From the NCBI RefSeq assembly GCF_002943525.1, contig NZ_CP025394.1, positions 6,401,001-6,465,000 of the forward strand: DNA of 64,000 nucleotides, written 5' to 3'. Under the pieces are notes generated by a model that saw only the letters and a program-made list of their open reading frames with translations, did no database searches and had not been told where the DNA came from. Source of the DNA: Kitasatospora sp. MMS16-BH015 (GTDB lineage: Bacteria > Actinomycetota > Actinomycetes > Streptomycetales > Streptomycetaceae). Within the stretch, counting starts at the first letter, position 1. Each line of letters starts with the position of its first letter. Positions 24,639 through 33,335 of the stretch are shown in pieces. The position numbers and the translations under genes are program-made.

Positions 24639-25403
24639 TTACTCGAAGCGGAAGAAGCGGGCCGCCAAGGCCAACCCCAGGACAGACCAGAGGCCCAGGA
24701 CGCCGAGGTCGGACCAGGGCATGCCCGCGCCGGTCTGGAGGACGGAGCGGAGGCCGTCCGAGAGGGCGGCAATCGGGAGCAGCTCCAGTGTCGACTGCAC
24801 GGCGGCGGGGAACTTGCTCAGGGGGACGATCACGCCGCCGGCCAGCAGCAGGAGGATGAAGACCAGGTTGGCGGCGGCCAGGGTGGCCTCGGCCTTGAGG
24901 GTGCCGGCCATCAGGAGGCCGAGGCCGGAGAAGGCGGCGGTGCCGAGCACGAGCAGCAGGACCACGGACACCGGGTTGCCGTGTGGGGACCAGCCGAGGG
25001 CCAGGGCGATCACGGAGAGCAGGGCGACCTGGAGGGCTTCGGTGACGAGGACGCAGCCGGTCTTGGCGGTGAGCAGGGCCCAGCGGGGCAGGGGGCTCGC
25101 CCCCAGCCGCTTGAGGACGCCGTAGCGGCGCTCGAACCCGGTGGCGATGGCCTGGCCGGTGAAGGCGGTGGACATCACGGCCAGGGCGAGCAGGCCCGGG
25201 GCGAGGAAGTCGACCCGCTTGCCGGGGCCCTCCACCGAGACGATGTCCACGGCGCTGAAGAGCACCAGGAGCACGGTCGGGATGACCACGGTGAGCAGCA
25301 GCTGCTCACCGTTGCGCAGGAGCATCTTCGTCTCGAAGGCGGTCTGGGCCAGCAGCATCCGGCCGACGGGGGCGGCACCCGGAGCGGGGGAGTACGAGGT
25401 CAC
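24639..25403 (-). CDS. ABC-2 type transporter permease
   Basis: A 254-residue ABC-2 permease with about six membrane helices. GEQLLLTVVIPTVLLVLFSA is the first, STAFTGQAIATGFERRYGVL the conserved ABC-2 coupling region, and LLLLAGGVIVPLSKFPAAVQ the family's late loop. GTG 25403 overlaps the ATPase gene stop (GTGA), so the two form one exporter. The substrate is unknown. Its place between heme A synthase and suf genes, also seen in other streptomycetes, hints at a heme, redox or Fe-S related role, but that is inference. Confidence 0.9.
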   Translation of the reverse strand: MTSYSPAPGAAPVGRMLLAQTAFETKMLLRNGEQLLLTVVIPTVLLVLFSAVDIVSVEGPGKRVDFLAPGLLALAVMSTAFTGQAIATGFERRYGVLKRLGASPLPRWALLTAKTGCVLVTEALQVALLSVIALALGWSPHGNPVSVVLLLVLGTAAFSGLGLLMAGTLKAEATLAAANLVFILLLLAGGVIVPLSKFPAAVQSTLELLPIAALSDGLRSVLQTGAGMPWSDLGVLGLWSVLGLALAARFFRFE

Positions 25404-26320
25404 GAGCGGAGCTCCCGTCCGGTCAGGTCGAGGAAGACGTCTTCGAGGCTGCGGCGCTGCACCGAGATCCCGGAGGCGAGCACGCCGGAGGCCGCGCACC
25501 AGGTGGTGACGGTGGCGAGCAGCTGCGGGTCGACCGGGGCCTGGACCGCGTAGTGGCCGGGGGTGGGCTCGGTGGCGGCGGCGCCGTCGGGGAGCACCTT
25601 GACCAGGGACCCGAGGTCGAGGCCGGCCGGGCCGGTGAAGTGCAGGGCGGATTCGGAGCGGCAGAGCTCCTCGGGGGTGCCGGTGGCGATCACCCGGCCG
25701 CGGTCGACGATGGCGACCTGGTCGGCCAGCTGTTCGGCCTCGTCCATGTGGTGGGTGGTGACGACCACGCTGACACCGTCTCGGCGCAGGTCGCGGACCA
25801 GCTCCCAGGTGGCGCGGCGGGCCTGCGGGTCGAGGCCGGCGGTGGGCTCGTCCAGGAAGACCAGCTCGGGGCGGCCGACCACGGCCATGGCCAGGGCGAG
25901 GCGCTGCTGCTGGCCGCCGGAGAGGCGGCGGTAGGTGGTGCGGCCGCAGGAGCCGAGGCCGAGGCGCTCGACCAGGGCGGGCACGTCCAGCGGGTGGGCG
26001 TGGAGCTTGGCGGTGTGTTGCAGCATCTCGACGGCGCGCGCCCCGGCGTACACCCCACCCGACTGCAACATGACACCGACGCGGGGTTTCAACCGGGCGG
26101 CATCGGCCACCGGATCCAGTCCGAGCACCCGCACGGTGCCGGCGTCGGCGCGGCGGTAGCCCTCGCAGACCTCGATGGTGGTGGTCTTGCCGGCGCCGTT
26201 CGGGCCGAGCACGGCGGTGACGGCGCCGCGCGGAACGAGCAGGTCGAGGCCGTCCACCGCGGACTTGTCGCCGTACCGCTTTACCAGGCCGGTGATCTCG
26301 ACCGCGGGTTCTTTAGCCAT
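25400..26320 (-). CDS. ABC transporter ATP-binding protein
   Basis: A 306-residue DrrA/CcmA-like ATPase. Walker A GPNGAGKTTT is at about residues 39-48, the signature RLSGGQQQRLALAMA at about 131-145, Walker B LVFLDEPTAGLDPQ at about 153-166, and the switch His in VVTTHHMDEAEQLA. A C-terminal accessory domain follows. ATG 26320 is favoured: a TATACT -10 candidate ends 7 bases upstream, implying a leaderless or nearly leaderless transcript. An alternative start at 26347 exists. It pairs with the permease by a GTGA overlap. Confidence 0.93.
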   Translation of the reverse strand: MAKEPAVEITGLVKRYGDKSAVDGLDLLVPRGAVTAVLGPNGAGKTTTIEVCEGYRRADAGTVRVLGLDPVADAARLKPRVGVMLQSGGVYAGARAVEMLQHTAKLHAHPLDVPALVERLGLGSCGRTTYRRLSGGQQQRLALAMAVVGRPELVFLDEPTAGLDPQARRATWELVRDLRRDGVSVVVTTHHMDEAEQLADQVAIVDRGRVIATGTPEELCRSESALHFTGPAGLDLGSLVKVLPDGAAATEPTPGHYAVQAPVDPQLLATVTTWCAASGVLASGISVQRRSLEDVFLDLTGRELRS

Positions 26321-26327
26321 GCCAGCG

Positions 26328-26333
26328 AGTATA
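26328..26333 (-). promoter_or_regulatory. Candidate -10 element of the ABC exporter operon
   Basis: TATACT on the minus strand, 7 bases before the ATG at 26320, in an otherwise GC-rich sequence. It predicts a start site at or next to the initiation codon. No convincing -35 box was found. Confidence 0.45.
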
Positions 26334-26368
26334 GGAATCCTGAACATCCGGACCCGCCCAGCCCCCGG

Positions 26369-26387
26369 GAAGGTAAGGCTAGCCTGC
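26369..26387. promoter_or_regulatory. Candidate DtxR/DmdR-type iron box
   Basis: GAAGGTAAGGCTAGCCTGC matches 13 of 19 positions of the DtxR/IdeR-family consensus, including the central AGGCTA-CCT dyad. It lies between the divergent ABC exporter and sufR genes, 36 bp upstream of the exporter's -10 candidate. Iron control of exporter and/or suf genes would be biologically sensible. Not proven. Confidence 0.45.
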
Positions 26388-26445
26388 GTGACTGATGACA
26401 CCCGTGAGGCCTGGGTCACGGCTTGTCCCGGCGGAAGTAATTACG

Positions 26446-26459
26446 CAACACTGGTGTTG
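26446..26459. promoter_or_regulatory. SufR operator overlapping the sufR start codon
   Basis: CAACACTGGTGTTG is a near-perfect palindrome fitting CAAC-N6-GTTG, the site described for cyanobacterial SufR. Its last base is the first base of the sufR GTG at 26459, so bound SufR would block transcription of its own operon, as expected for Fe-S-responsive autorepression. Confidence 0.75.
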
Positions 26460-27313
26460 TGAAAAGAATGCGCGAGCACAGTCATGAGTCGGAGGCCGAG
26501 CAGGCCCCCGATTTCGGCGTGCCCGCGACGGCCGCCGAGGTGCTGCTGGACGGGCACCGCGCCACCCGGGACAGGGTCGCGCGGTCGATCCTCGACCACG
26601 GCCCCTCCTCCGCCGCCGATCTGGCCGGGCGGCTGGGGCTGACCAGCGCGGCCGTCCGCCGTCACCTGGACGGGCTGCTCGCGGCCGGTCTGGTGGAGGC
26701 CCGCGAGCAGCGGGTCTACGGCAGCCGGGGCCGGGGCCGGCCGGCCAAGGTTTTCGCGCTGACCGAGTCCGGTCGGGACGCGTTCTACCAGGCCTACGAC
26801 CAGCTCGCGGCCGACGCGCTGCGCTGGATCTCGGAGGCCGTCGGCGGCGGCGAGGCGGGGGAGGAGGCCGTGGCGGCCTTCGCCCGGGCCCGGTTCGCCA
26901 AGCAGGCCCAGAAGTACCTCGACGAGATCGAACGGGCGGGCGACCGCACCGAGGCACTGGCCCAGGCGCTGAGTGCCGACGGGTACGCTGCCACGGTGCG
27001 ACGCGTGCCGTCGGCAGCGGGGGCCAAGGCTCCCGCTGGCGCCCAGCTCTGCCAGCACCACTGCCCGGTCGCGCACATCGCCGAGCAGTTCCCCCAGCTC
27101 TGCGAGGCGGAGACCGAGGTCTTCTCCCAGCTCCTGGGCACCCACGTCCAACGGCTGGCCACCATCGCCCACGGCGACGGGGTCTGCACCACCCATGTGC
27201 CGGCACCCGGTGCCGCATCGTCCCCCGGCTCCCGCCGGGCGCCCGGTGCAGCGCCGACTGCCGGTACGTCCCACCCATCAGCACCTGCGTCCGCGCGGAG
27301 GAACCTCGCATGA
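26459..27313 (+). CDS. sufR: SufR-type Fe-S-sensing transcriptional repressor
   Basis: A 284-residue regulator. A DeoR/ArsR-like winged helix lies at about residues 33-95 (SAADLAGRLGLTSAAVRRHL, then a wing YGSRGRGRPAKVF). The C-terminal half carries the cluster-binding cysteines: QLCQHHCPVAHIAEQFPQLC (about 194-213) and GVCTTHV (about 242-248). A disordered Ala/Pro tail ends the protein. GTG 26459 overlaps the operator; ATG 26468 is an alternative. Its stop overlaps the sufB ATG. SufR represses suf genes when loaded with a cluster and releases on iron or oxidative stress. Confidence 0.93.
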   Translation: MKRMREHSHESEAEQAPDFGVPATAAEVLLDGHRATRDRVARSILDHGPSSAADLAGRLGLTSAAVRRHLDGLLAAGLVEAREQRVYGSRGRGRPAKVFALTESGRDAFYQAYDQLAADALRWISEAVGGGEAGEEAVAAFARARFAKQAQKYLDEIERAGDRTEALAQALSADGYAATVRRVPSAAGAKAPAGAQLCQHHCPVAHIAEQFPQLCEAETEVFSQLLGTHVQRLATIAHGDGVCTTHVPAPGAASSPGSRRAPGAAPTAGTSHPSAPASARRNLA

Positions 27314-28725
27314 CTGACACCGTTTCGCACCCGGAGCTCGAGGGCCTGGGCACGTACGAGTACGGCTGGTCCGACCCCGACGCCGCCGGCTCGGTGGCCA
27401 AGCGCGGGCTGAGCGAGGAGGTCGTCCGCGACATCTCGGCGAAGAAGTCCGAGACCGAGTGGATGCTCAACCTGCGCCTCAAGGGCCTGAAGCTCTTCGG
27501 CAAGAAGCCCATGCCGACCTGGGGCTCCGACCTGACCGGCATCGACTTCGACAACATCAAGTACTTCGTCCGCTCCACCGAGAAGCAGGCCGAGTCCTGG
27601 GAGGACCTGCCCGCCGACATCAAGGCGACGTACGACAAGCTCGGCATCCCGGAGGCGGAGAAGCAGCGCCTGGTCGCCGGTGTCGCCGCGCAGTACGAGT
27701 CGGAGGTCGTCTACCACCAGATCCGCGAGGACCTGGAGGAGCAGGGCGTGATCTTCCTCGACACGGACACCGCGCTCAAGGAGCACCCGGAGCTCTTCAA
27801 GGAGTACTTCGGCACCGTCATCCCGGCCGGTGACAACAAGTTCGCCGCGCTGAACACCGCCGTCTGGTCCGGCGGGTCGTTCATCTACGTGCCGAAGGGC
27901 GTGCACGTCGACATCCCGCTGCAGGCCTACTTCCGGATCAACACCGAGAACATGGGCCAGTTCGAGCGGACGCTGATCATCGTCGACGAGGACGCCTACG
28001 TCCACTACGTCGAGGGCTGCACCGCCCCGATCTACTCCTCGGACTCGCTGCACAGCGCCGTGGTCGAGATCATCGTCAAGAAGGGCGGCCGCTGCCGCTA
28101 CACGACCATCCAGAACTGGTCGAACAACGTCTACAACCTGGTCACCAAGCGCGCCGTGGCGTACGAGGGCGCGACCATGGAGTGGGTCGACGGCAACATC
28201 GGCTCCAAGGTGACCATGAAGTACCCGGCCGTCTACCTGATGGGCGAGCACGCCAAGGGCGAGACCCTGTCGATCGCCTTCGCGGGCGAGGGCCAGCACC
28301 AGGACGCCGGCGCCAAGATGGTGCACATGGCGCCGAACACCTCCTCGAACATCGTCTCCAAGTCGGTGGCCCGTGGCGGCGGCCGCACCTCCTACCGCGG
28401 TCTGATCGAGATCGGCGAGGGCTCCAAGGGCGCCAAGTCGAACGTGCTCTGCGACGCGCTGCTGGTCGACACCATCTCGCGCTCGGACACCTACCCGTAC
28501 GTGGACGTCCGCGAGGACGACGTGTCCATGGGCCACGAGGCGACCGTCTCCAAGGTCTCCGAGGACCAGCTGTTCTACCTGATGAGCCGTGGCATGACCG
28601 AGTTCGAGGCGATGGCGATGATCGTCCGCGGCTTCGTCGAGCCGATCGCGCGCGAGCTGCCGATGGAGTACGCGCTGGAGCTGAACCGGCTGATCGAGCT
28701 CCAGATGGAGGGTTCGGTGGGCTGA
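27310..28725 (+). CDS. sufB: Fe-S cluster assembly scaffold SufB
   Basis: A 471-residue SufB, the scaffold on which SufBCD builds Fe-S clusters. Conserved blocks include SVAKRGLSEEVVRDISAKKS, GVIFLDTDTALKEHPELFKE, SFIYVPKGVHVDIPLQAYF, DEDAYVHYVEGCTAPIYSS (with the family Cys) and RGLIEIGEGSKGAKSNVLCD near the C-terminal beta-helix. It overlaps sufR by ATGA and leads the structural genes of the operon. Confidence 0.97.
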   Translation: MTDTVSHPELEGLGTYEYGWSDPDAAGSVAKRGLSEEVVRDISAKKSETEWMLNLRLKGLKLFGKKPMPTWGSDLTGIDFDNIKYFVRSTEKQAESWEDLPADIKATYDKLGIPEAEKQRLVAGVAAQYESEVVYHQIREDLEEQGVIFLDTDTALKEHPELFKEYFGTVIPAGDNKFAALNTAVWSGGSFIYVPKGVHVDIPLQAYFRINTENMGQFERTLIIVDEDAYVHYVEGCTAPIYSSDSLHSAVVEIIVKKGGRCRYTTIQNWSNNVYNLVTKRAVAYEGATMEWVDGNIGSKVTMKYPAVYLMGEHAKGETLSIAFAGEGQHQDAGAKMVHMAPNTSSNIVSKSVARGGGRTSYRGLIEIGEGSKGAKSNVLCDALLVDTISRSDTYPYVDVREDDVSMGHEATVSKVSEDQLFYLMSRGMTEFEAMAMIVRGFVEPIARELPMEYALELNRLIELQMEGSVG

Positions 28726-28780
28726 CCGCCCCCGACCAGCCGCCCATTCATCTTTGAGGAAGAGAGCACAACGAACAGCC

Positions 28781-30016
28781 ATGGCTGAAGTTCAGAACAC
28801 CCCCGGCGCGACGACCGCCGGCTCGATCGAGGTCGGCACCACCGGGGCCGGTGCCCAGCTGGCCGGCCCCGGCACGGGCCGGGCCACCGTCAAGCAGCCG
28901 ATCGACGCCCGCGTCGCGGTCAAGCCCTCCTTCGACGTGAACGACTTCCCGGTGCCGACCGGCCGCGAGGAGGACTGGCGGTTCACCCCGATGCACCGCC
29001 TGGCCGGCCTGCACGACGGCACGGCCGCCGAGGCCGCCAGGGGTGAGTCCAAGGTCGAGCTGAGCCTGCCCGAGGGCGTCACCGCCGAGACCGTCGGCCG
29101 CGACGACGCGCGCCTGGGCAAGGCCGGCAAGCCGGTCGACCGGGTCGCCGCGCAGGCGTTCACCTCCTTCGAGGAGGCGCTGGTCGTCACCGTGGCCAAG
29201 GAGACGGTGCTCACCGAGCCGGTCAAGATCGACGTGCACGGCGAGGGCGGCGTCCGCTTCGGCCACGTGGTGATCGAGGTCAAGCCGTTCGCCGAGGCCG
29301 TCGTGGTGCTGGGCCACACCGGCACCGGCGTCGCCGCGGCCAACGTCGAGCTGCTGCTCGGCGACGGCGCCAAGCTGACCTTCGTCACCATCCAGGACTG
29401 GGAGCGGGACGCGGTGCACGTGGCCCAGCACACCGCCCTGGTCGGCCGGGACGCCTCGCTCAAGTCCGTCGTGGTCACCTTCGGCGGCGACCTGGTGCGC
29501 CTGCACCCGCGGGTCAACTACGCCGCCCCCGGCGGCGAGGCCGAGCTGTTCGGCCTGTACTTCGCGGACGCCGGCCAGCACCTCGAGCACCGCCTGGTGA
29601 TCGACCACGACACCCCGCACTGCCGCTCCAACGTGGTCTACAAGGGTGCGCTGCAGGGCCAGGGCGCGCACGCGGTCTGGGTCGGCGACGTGCTGATCCG
29701 CGCCGCCGCCGAGGGCACCGACACCTACGAGCACAACCGCAACCTGGTGCTCACCGACGGCGCCCGGGTCGACTCGATCCCGAACCTGGAGATCGAGACC
29801 GGCGAGATCGTCGGCGCCGGCCACGCCTCGGCGACCGGCCGCTTCGACGACGAGCAGCTCTTCTACCTGCAGGCCCGCGGCATCCCGGCCGACGAGGCGC
29901 GCCGCCTGGTGGTGCGCGGGTTCTTCGCCGAGCTGGTCCAGCAGATCGGCGTCGCGGAGATCCAGGAGCACCTCCTGGAGAAGATCGACGCCGAGCTGGA
30001 GGGCACGGTCGCATGA
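28781..30016 (+). CDS. sufD: Fe-S cluster assembly protein SufD
   Basis: A 411-residue partner of SufB. The N-terminal DFPVPTGREEDWRFTPMHRL is typical of SufD. The beta-helix follows (VELLLGDGAKLTFVTIQDWE; GEAELFGLYFADAGQHLEHR) and the C-terminal DEQLFYLQARGIPADEARRL block is conserved. ATG 28781 begins MAEVQNTPG; GAGGAAGAG lies about 16 bases upstream, a rather long spacing. Its stop overlaps the ferredoxin gene. Confidence 0.96.
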   Translation: MAEVQNTPGATTAGSIEVGTTGAGAQLAGPGTGRATVKQPIDARVAVKPSFDVNDFPVPTGREEDWRFTPMHRLAGLHDGTAAEAARGESKVELSLPEGVTAETVGRDDARLGKAGKPVDRVAAQAFTSFEEALVVTVAKETVLTEPVKIDVHGEGGVRFGHVVIEVKPFAEAVVVLGHTGTGVAAANVELLLGDGAKLTFVTIQDWERDAVHVAQHTALVGRDASLKSVVVTFGGDLVRLHPRVNYAAPGGEAELFGLYFADAGQHLEHRLVIDHDTPHCRSNVVYKGALQGQGAHAVWVGDVLIRAAAEGTDTYEHNRNLVLTDGARVDSIPNLEIETGEIVGAGHASATGRFDDEQLFYLQARGIPADEARRLVVRGFFAELVQQIGVAEIQEHLLEKIDAELEGTVA

Positions 30017-30330
30017 GTTACCTCCGCGCCTGCTCGCTCGGCGAACTCGCGGAGGACACTCCCAAGCGCGTCGAGCTCAACGGTGTGCCCGTCGCCCTCG
30101 TCCGCACCGAGGGGGAGGTGTTCGCGATCAACGACATCTGCTCGCACGCGAACGTCTCGCTCTCGGAGGGCGAGGTCGAGGACTGCATGATCGAGTGCTG
30201 GCTGCACGGCTCCAGCTTCGACCTGCGCTCCGGCAAGCCCTCGGGCCTGCCCGCCACCAAGCCGGTCCCCGTTTACCCCGTCAAGATCGAAGGGGACGAT
30301 GTGCTCGTCTCCGTCAACCAGGAGTCCTGA
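30013..30330 (+). CDS. Rieske-type [2Fe-2S] ferredoxin of the suf operon
   Basis: A 105-residue non-heme-oxygenase-type Rieske ferredoxin. The cluster ligands are in ICSHANVSLSEG (C-x-H) and CWLHGSSFD (C-x2-H). It overlaps sufD by ATGA and is 2 bp from sufC, so it is cotranslated with the assembly machinery. In actinobacteria this protein is a fixed member of the suf operon and may donate electrons during assembly; the exact role is not established. Confidence 0.94.
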   Translation: MSYLRACSLGELAEDTPKRVELNGVPVALVRTEGEVFAINDICSHANVSLSEGEVEDCMIECWLHGSSFDLRSGKPSGLPATKPVPVYPVKIEGDDVLVSVNQES

Positions 30331-30332
30331 GC

Positions 30333-31097
30333 ATGGCCACCCTTGAAATCCGCAACCTGCACGTCTCCGTCGAGGCCGAGGGCGGTGCCCGCGAGATCCT
30401 GAAGGGCGTCGACCTGACGATCAAGCAGGGCGAGACGCACGCCATCATGGGCCCCAACGGCTCCGGCAAGTCCACCCTGGCCTACACCCTGGCCGGCCAC
30501 CCCAAGTACACCGTCACCGGCGGCGAGGTGCTCCTCGACGGCGAGGACGTGCTGGCCATGTCCGTGGACGAGCGTGCCCGCGCCGGTGTCTTCCTGGCCA
30601 TGCAGTACCCGGTCGAGGTGCCCGGCGTCTCGGTCTCCAACTTCCTCCGTACCGCCGCCACCGCCGTCCGCGGCGAGGCCCCCAAGCTGCGGCTCTGGGT
30701 CAAGGAGGTCAAGGAGGCCATGGCCGCCCTGCAGATGGACCCGGCCTTCGCCGAGCGCAACGTCAACGAGGGCTTCTCCGGCGGCGAGAAGAAGCGCCAC
30801 GAGATCCTCCAGCTCGAGCTGCTCAAGCCGAAGATCGCGATCCTGGACGAGACCGACTCCGGCCTGGACGTCGACGCGCTGCGCCAGGTCTCCGAGGGCA
30901 TCAACCGCGTCCACGCCTCCGGCGAGGTCGGCACCCTGCTGGTCACCCACTACACCCGCATCCTGCGCTACGTGAAGCCGGACTACGTCCACGTCTTCTC
31001 GGCCGGCCGGATCGTCGAGTCCGGTGGCGCCGAGCTGGCCGACAAGCTGGAGAACGAGGGCTACGAGGCTTATGTGAAGGGCGGCGCTGCGGAGTGA
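30333..31097 (+). CDS. sufC: Fe-S cluster assembly ATPase SufC
   Basis: A 254-residue ABC-type ATPase of the SufBCD complex. Walker A GPNGSGKSTLAY is at about residues 37-48, VFLAMQYPVEVPGVSVSNFL is the SufC-specific segment, the signature is GFSGGEKKRHEILQL (about 149-163) and Walker B IAILDETDSGLDVDAL (about 170-185). It is soluble, with no membrane partner. Its stop overlaps the sufS GTG. Confidence 0.97.
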   Translation: MATLEIRNLHVSVEAEGGAREILKGVDLTIKQGETHAIMGPNGSGKSTLAYTLAGHPKYTVTGGEVLLDGEDVLAMSVDERARAGVFLAMQYPVEVPGVSVSNFLRTAATAVRGEAPKLRLWVKEVKEAMAALQMDPAFAERNVNEGFSGGEKKRHEILQLELLKPKIAILDETDSGLDVDALRQVSEGINRVHASGEVGTLLVTHYTRILRYVKPDYVHVFSAGRIVESGGAELADKLENEGYEAYVKGGAAE

Positions 31098-32380
31098 CTG
31101 AATCTGTTCATGGTGTGAGCGCCGAAGCGCTGGCCGCCGCCCAGGAGTTCGGGGACTCGGTCCGCAAGGACTTCCCGATCCTGCAGCGCGTGCTGCACGA
31201 GGAGAAGCCGCTGGTCTACCTGGACAACGCGGCCACCTCGCAGAAGCCGCAGTCCGTGCTCGACGCGGTCACCGGCTACTACGAGCGGCACAACGCCAAC
31301 GTGCACCGCGGCGTGCACGTGCTCGCCGAGGAGGCGACCGCCCTCTACGAGGGTGCCCGGGACAAGGTGGCGGCGTTCGTCAACGCCCCCTCCCGGGACG
31401 AGGTGATCTTCACCAAGAACGCCTCGGAGTCGCTCAACCTCGTTGCGAACATGCTGGGTTGGGCCGAGGAGCCCTACCGGGTGGACGCCGACTCGGAGAT
31501 CGTGATCACCGAGATGGAGCACCACTCCAACATCGTGCCGTGGCAGCTGCTCGCGCAGCGCACCGGCGCGAAGCTGAAGTGGTTCGGGCTGACCGAGGAC
31601 GGCCGGCTCGACCTCTCGAACATCGACGAGCTGATCACCGAGAAGACGAAGATCGTCTCCTTCACCCTCGTCTCCAACCTGCTCGGCACCGTCAACCCGG
31701 TCGAGGCGATCGTCCGCCGCGCCCAGGCCGTCGGCGCGCTCGTCCTCATCGACGCCTCGCAGGCCGCCCCGCACATGGTGCTGGACGTGCAGGCGCTGGA
31801 GGCCGACTTCGTCGCCTTCACCGGCCACAAGATGCTCGGCCCGACCGGCATCGGCGTGCTCTGGGGCCGCCAGGAGCTCCTGGAGGACCTGCCGCCGTTC
31901 CTCGGTGGCGGCGAGATGATCGAGACCGTCACCATGGGCGCCTCGACCTACGCCCCGGCCCCGCACAAGTTCGAGGCCGGCACCCCGCCGATCGCCCAGG
32001 CGGTCGGGCTCGGTGCGGCCATCGACTACCTGTCGAACATCGGCATGGAGCGGATCGCCGAGCACGAGCACACCATCACCGAGTACGCGGTGGCCCGCCT
32101 CCAGGAGGTGCCCGGCCTGCGGATCATCGGTCCGCGCACGGCCGTGGACCGCGGTGCGGCGATCTCCTTCGTACTGGGCGACATCCACCCGCACGACGTG
32201 GGTCAGGTGCTCGACGAGCAGGGCATCGCCGTCCGGGTCGGCCACCACTGCGCGCGGCCGGTCTGCCTGCGGTACGGCATCCCCGCCACCACCCGGGCCT
32301 CGTTCTACCTGTACTCGACGCCCGCGGACGTCGACGCACTGATCGACGGTCTGCACCACGTCCGGAACTTCTTCGGCTGA
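31094..32380 (+). CDS. sufS: Cysteine desulfurase SufS
   Basis: A 428-residue PLP enzyme that removes sulfur from cysteine for Fe-S assembly. VYLDNAATSQKP opens the fold, TEMEHHSNIVPWQLL carries the PLP-stacking His, DFVAFTGHKMLGPTG holds the Schiff-base Lys (about residue 246), and RVGHHCARPVCLRYG the catalytic Cys (about 383) in its short group-II loop. GTG 31094 overlaps sufC. SufU downstream accepts the persulfide. Confidence 0.97.
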   Translation: MTESVHGVSAEALAAAQEFGDSVRKDFPILQRVLHEEKPLVYLDNAATSQKPQSVLDAVTGYYERHNANVHRGVHVLAEEATALYEGARDKVAAFVNAPSRDEVIFTKNASESLNLVANMLGWAEEPYRVDADSEIVITEMEHHSNIVPWQLLAQRTGAKLKWFGLTEDGRLDLSNIDELITEKTKIVSFTLVSNLLGTVNPVEAIVRRAQAVGALVLIDASQAAPHMVLDVQALEADFVAFTGHKMLGPTGIGVLWGRQELLEDLPPFLGGGEMIETVTMGASTYAPAPHKFEAGTPPIAQAVGLGAAIDYLSNIGMERIAEHEHTITEYAVARLQEVPGLRIIGPRTAVDRGAAISFVLGDIHPHDVGQVLDEQGIAVRVGHHCARPVCLRYGIPATTRASFYLYSTPADVDALIDGLHHVRNFFG

Positions 32381-32397
32381 GGCGAGCGGAGGCTGCC

Positions 32398-32850
32398 ATG
32401 AAGCTCGACTCGATGTACCAGGACATCATCCTGGACCACTACCGCAACCCGCACGGCAAGGGCCTGCGGGACGGTGACGTCGAGGTGCACCACGTCAACC
32501 CGACCTGCGGCGACGAGATCACCCTGCGGGTGCGGCTCGACGGCGCGGTGGTGGCGGACGTCTCGTACGACTCGCAGGGCTGCTCGATCAGCCAGGCCAG
32601 CGCCTCCGTGCTCAACGACCTGGTGGTCGGCAAGCCCGTGGGCGAGGCCCAGGCCGTCCAGGAGGCCTTCCTGGAGCTCATGCAGAGCAAGGGCACCTTG
32701 GAGGGCGACGAGGAGGTCCTGGAGGACGCGATCGCGTTCGCCGGGGTCTCCAAGTTCCCCGCCCGGGTGAAGTGCGCCCTGCTGAGCTGGATGGCCTGGA
32801 AGGACGCCACCGCCCAGGCGCTCGCCCAGCAGCCCGCCATCAACGACTGA
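32398..32850 (+). CDS. sufU: Sulfur-transfer protein SufU
   Basis: A 150-residue SufU, the zinc-containing sulfur acceptor that works with SufS in Gram-positive bacteria. MYQDIILDHYRNPHGKG opens the protein. The zinc/acceptor residues are Cys in VNPTCGDEITL (about 40), Cys in SYDSQGCSISQASASVL (about 65) and Cys in ARVKCALLSW (about 127). ATG 32398 has AGCGGAGG upstream. Confidence 0.96.
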   Translation: MKLDSMYQDIILDHYRNPHGKGLRDGDVEVHHVNPTCGDEITLRVRLDGAVVADVSYDSQGCSISQASASVLNDLVVGKPVGEAQAVQEAFLELMQSKGTLEGDEEVLEDAIAFAGVSKFPARVKCALLSWMAWKDATAQALAQQPAIND

Positions 32851-32869
32851 CCCTTCTTCTGGAGCACTG

Positions 32870-33265
32870 ATGAGCGACACCGAGACGCCCGCCGAGGCGA
32901 CTCCCGACACGGCCGCCGCCGAGGGCCCGACGGTCATCGTCGGCACCACGGCCGGCACCGTCTCCGTCGAGGACCTGACCGAGGCCCTGATGGACGTCGT
33001 CGACCCCGAGCTGGGCATCGACGTCGTCAACCTGGGCCTGATCTACGGCATCCACATCGACGAGTCCGACGTGGCCACCATCGACATGACCCTCACCTCG
33101 GCCGCCTGCCCGCTGACGGACGTCATCGAGGACCAGGCCAAGACTGCCACCGAGGGCCTCGTCCAGGACCTCCGCATCAACTGGGTCTGGATGCCCCCGT
33201 GGGGCCCCGACAAGATCACCGACGACGGCCGCGACCAGCTCCGCGCCCTCGGCTTCAACGTCTGA
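32870..33265 (+). CDS. sufT: DUF59/MIP18-type SufT Fe-S assembly factor
   Basis: A 131-residue protein. A disordered, acidic N-terminus of about 28 residues precedes the DUF59 fold: VVDPELGIDVVNLGLIYGIH, MTLTSAACPLTDVIED (with the conserved Cys) and WMPPWGPDKITDDGRDQLRA. SufT aids Fe-S maturation in demanding conditions. ATG 32870 lies 19 bp after sufU; it is the last gene before a terminator. Confidence 0.94.
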   Translation: MSDTETPAEATPDTAAAEGPTVIVGTTAGTVSVEDLTEALMDVVDPELGIDVVNLGLIYGIHIDESDVATIDMTLTSAACPLTDVIEDQAKTATEGLVQDLRINWVWMPPWGPDKITDDGRDQLRALGFNV

Positions 33266-33284
33266 GATCTGCTTCGCCCTTCAT

Positions 33285-33316
33285 CGGCCGCACTCCTCGT
33301 CAGAGGGGTGCGGCCG
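33285..33316. terminator. Terminator of the suf operon
   Basis: CGGCCGCACTCCTC (33285-33298) pairs with GAGGGGTGCGGCCG (33303-33316) with one mismatch and a 4-base loop. It sits between sufT and the convergent LAXTG gene. Confidence 0.8.
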
Positions 33317-33335
33317 GTGGCGTTTCGGGGGCTGC

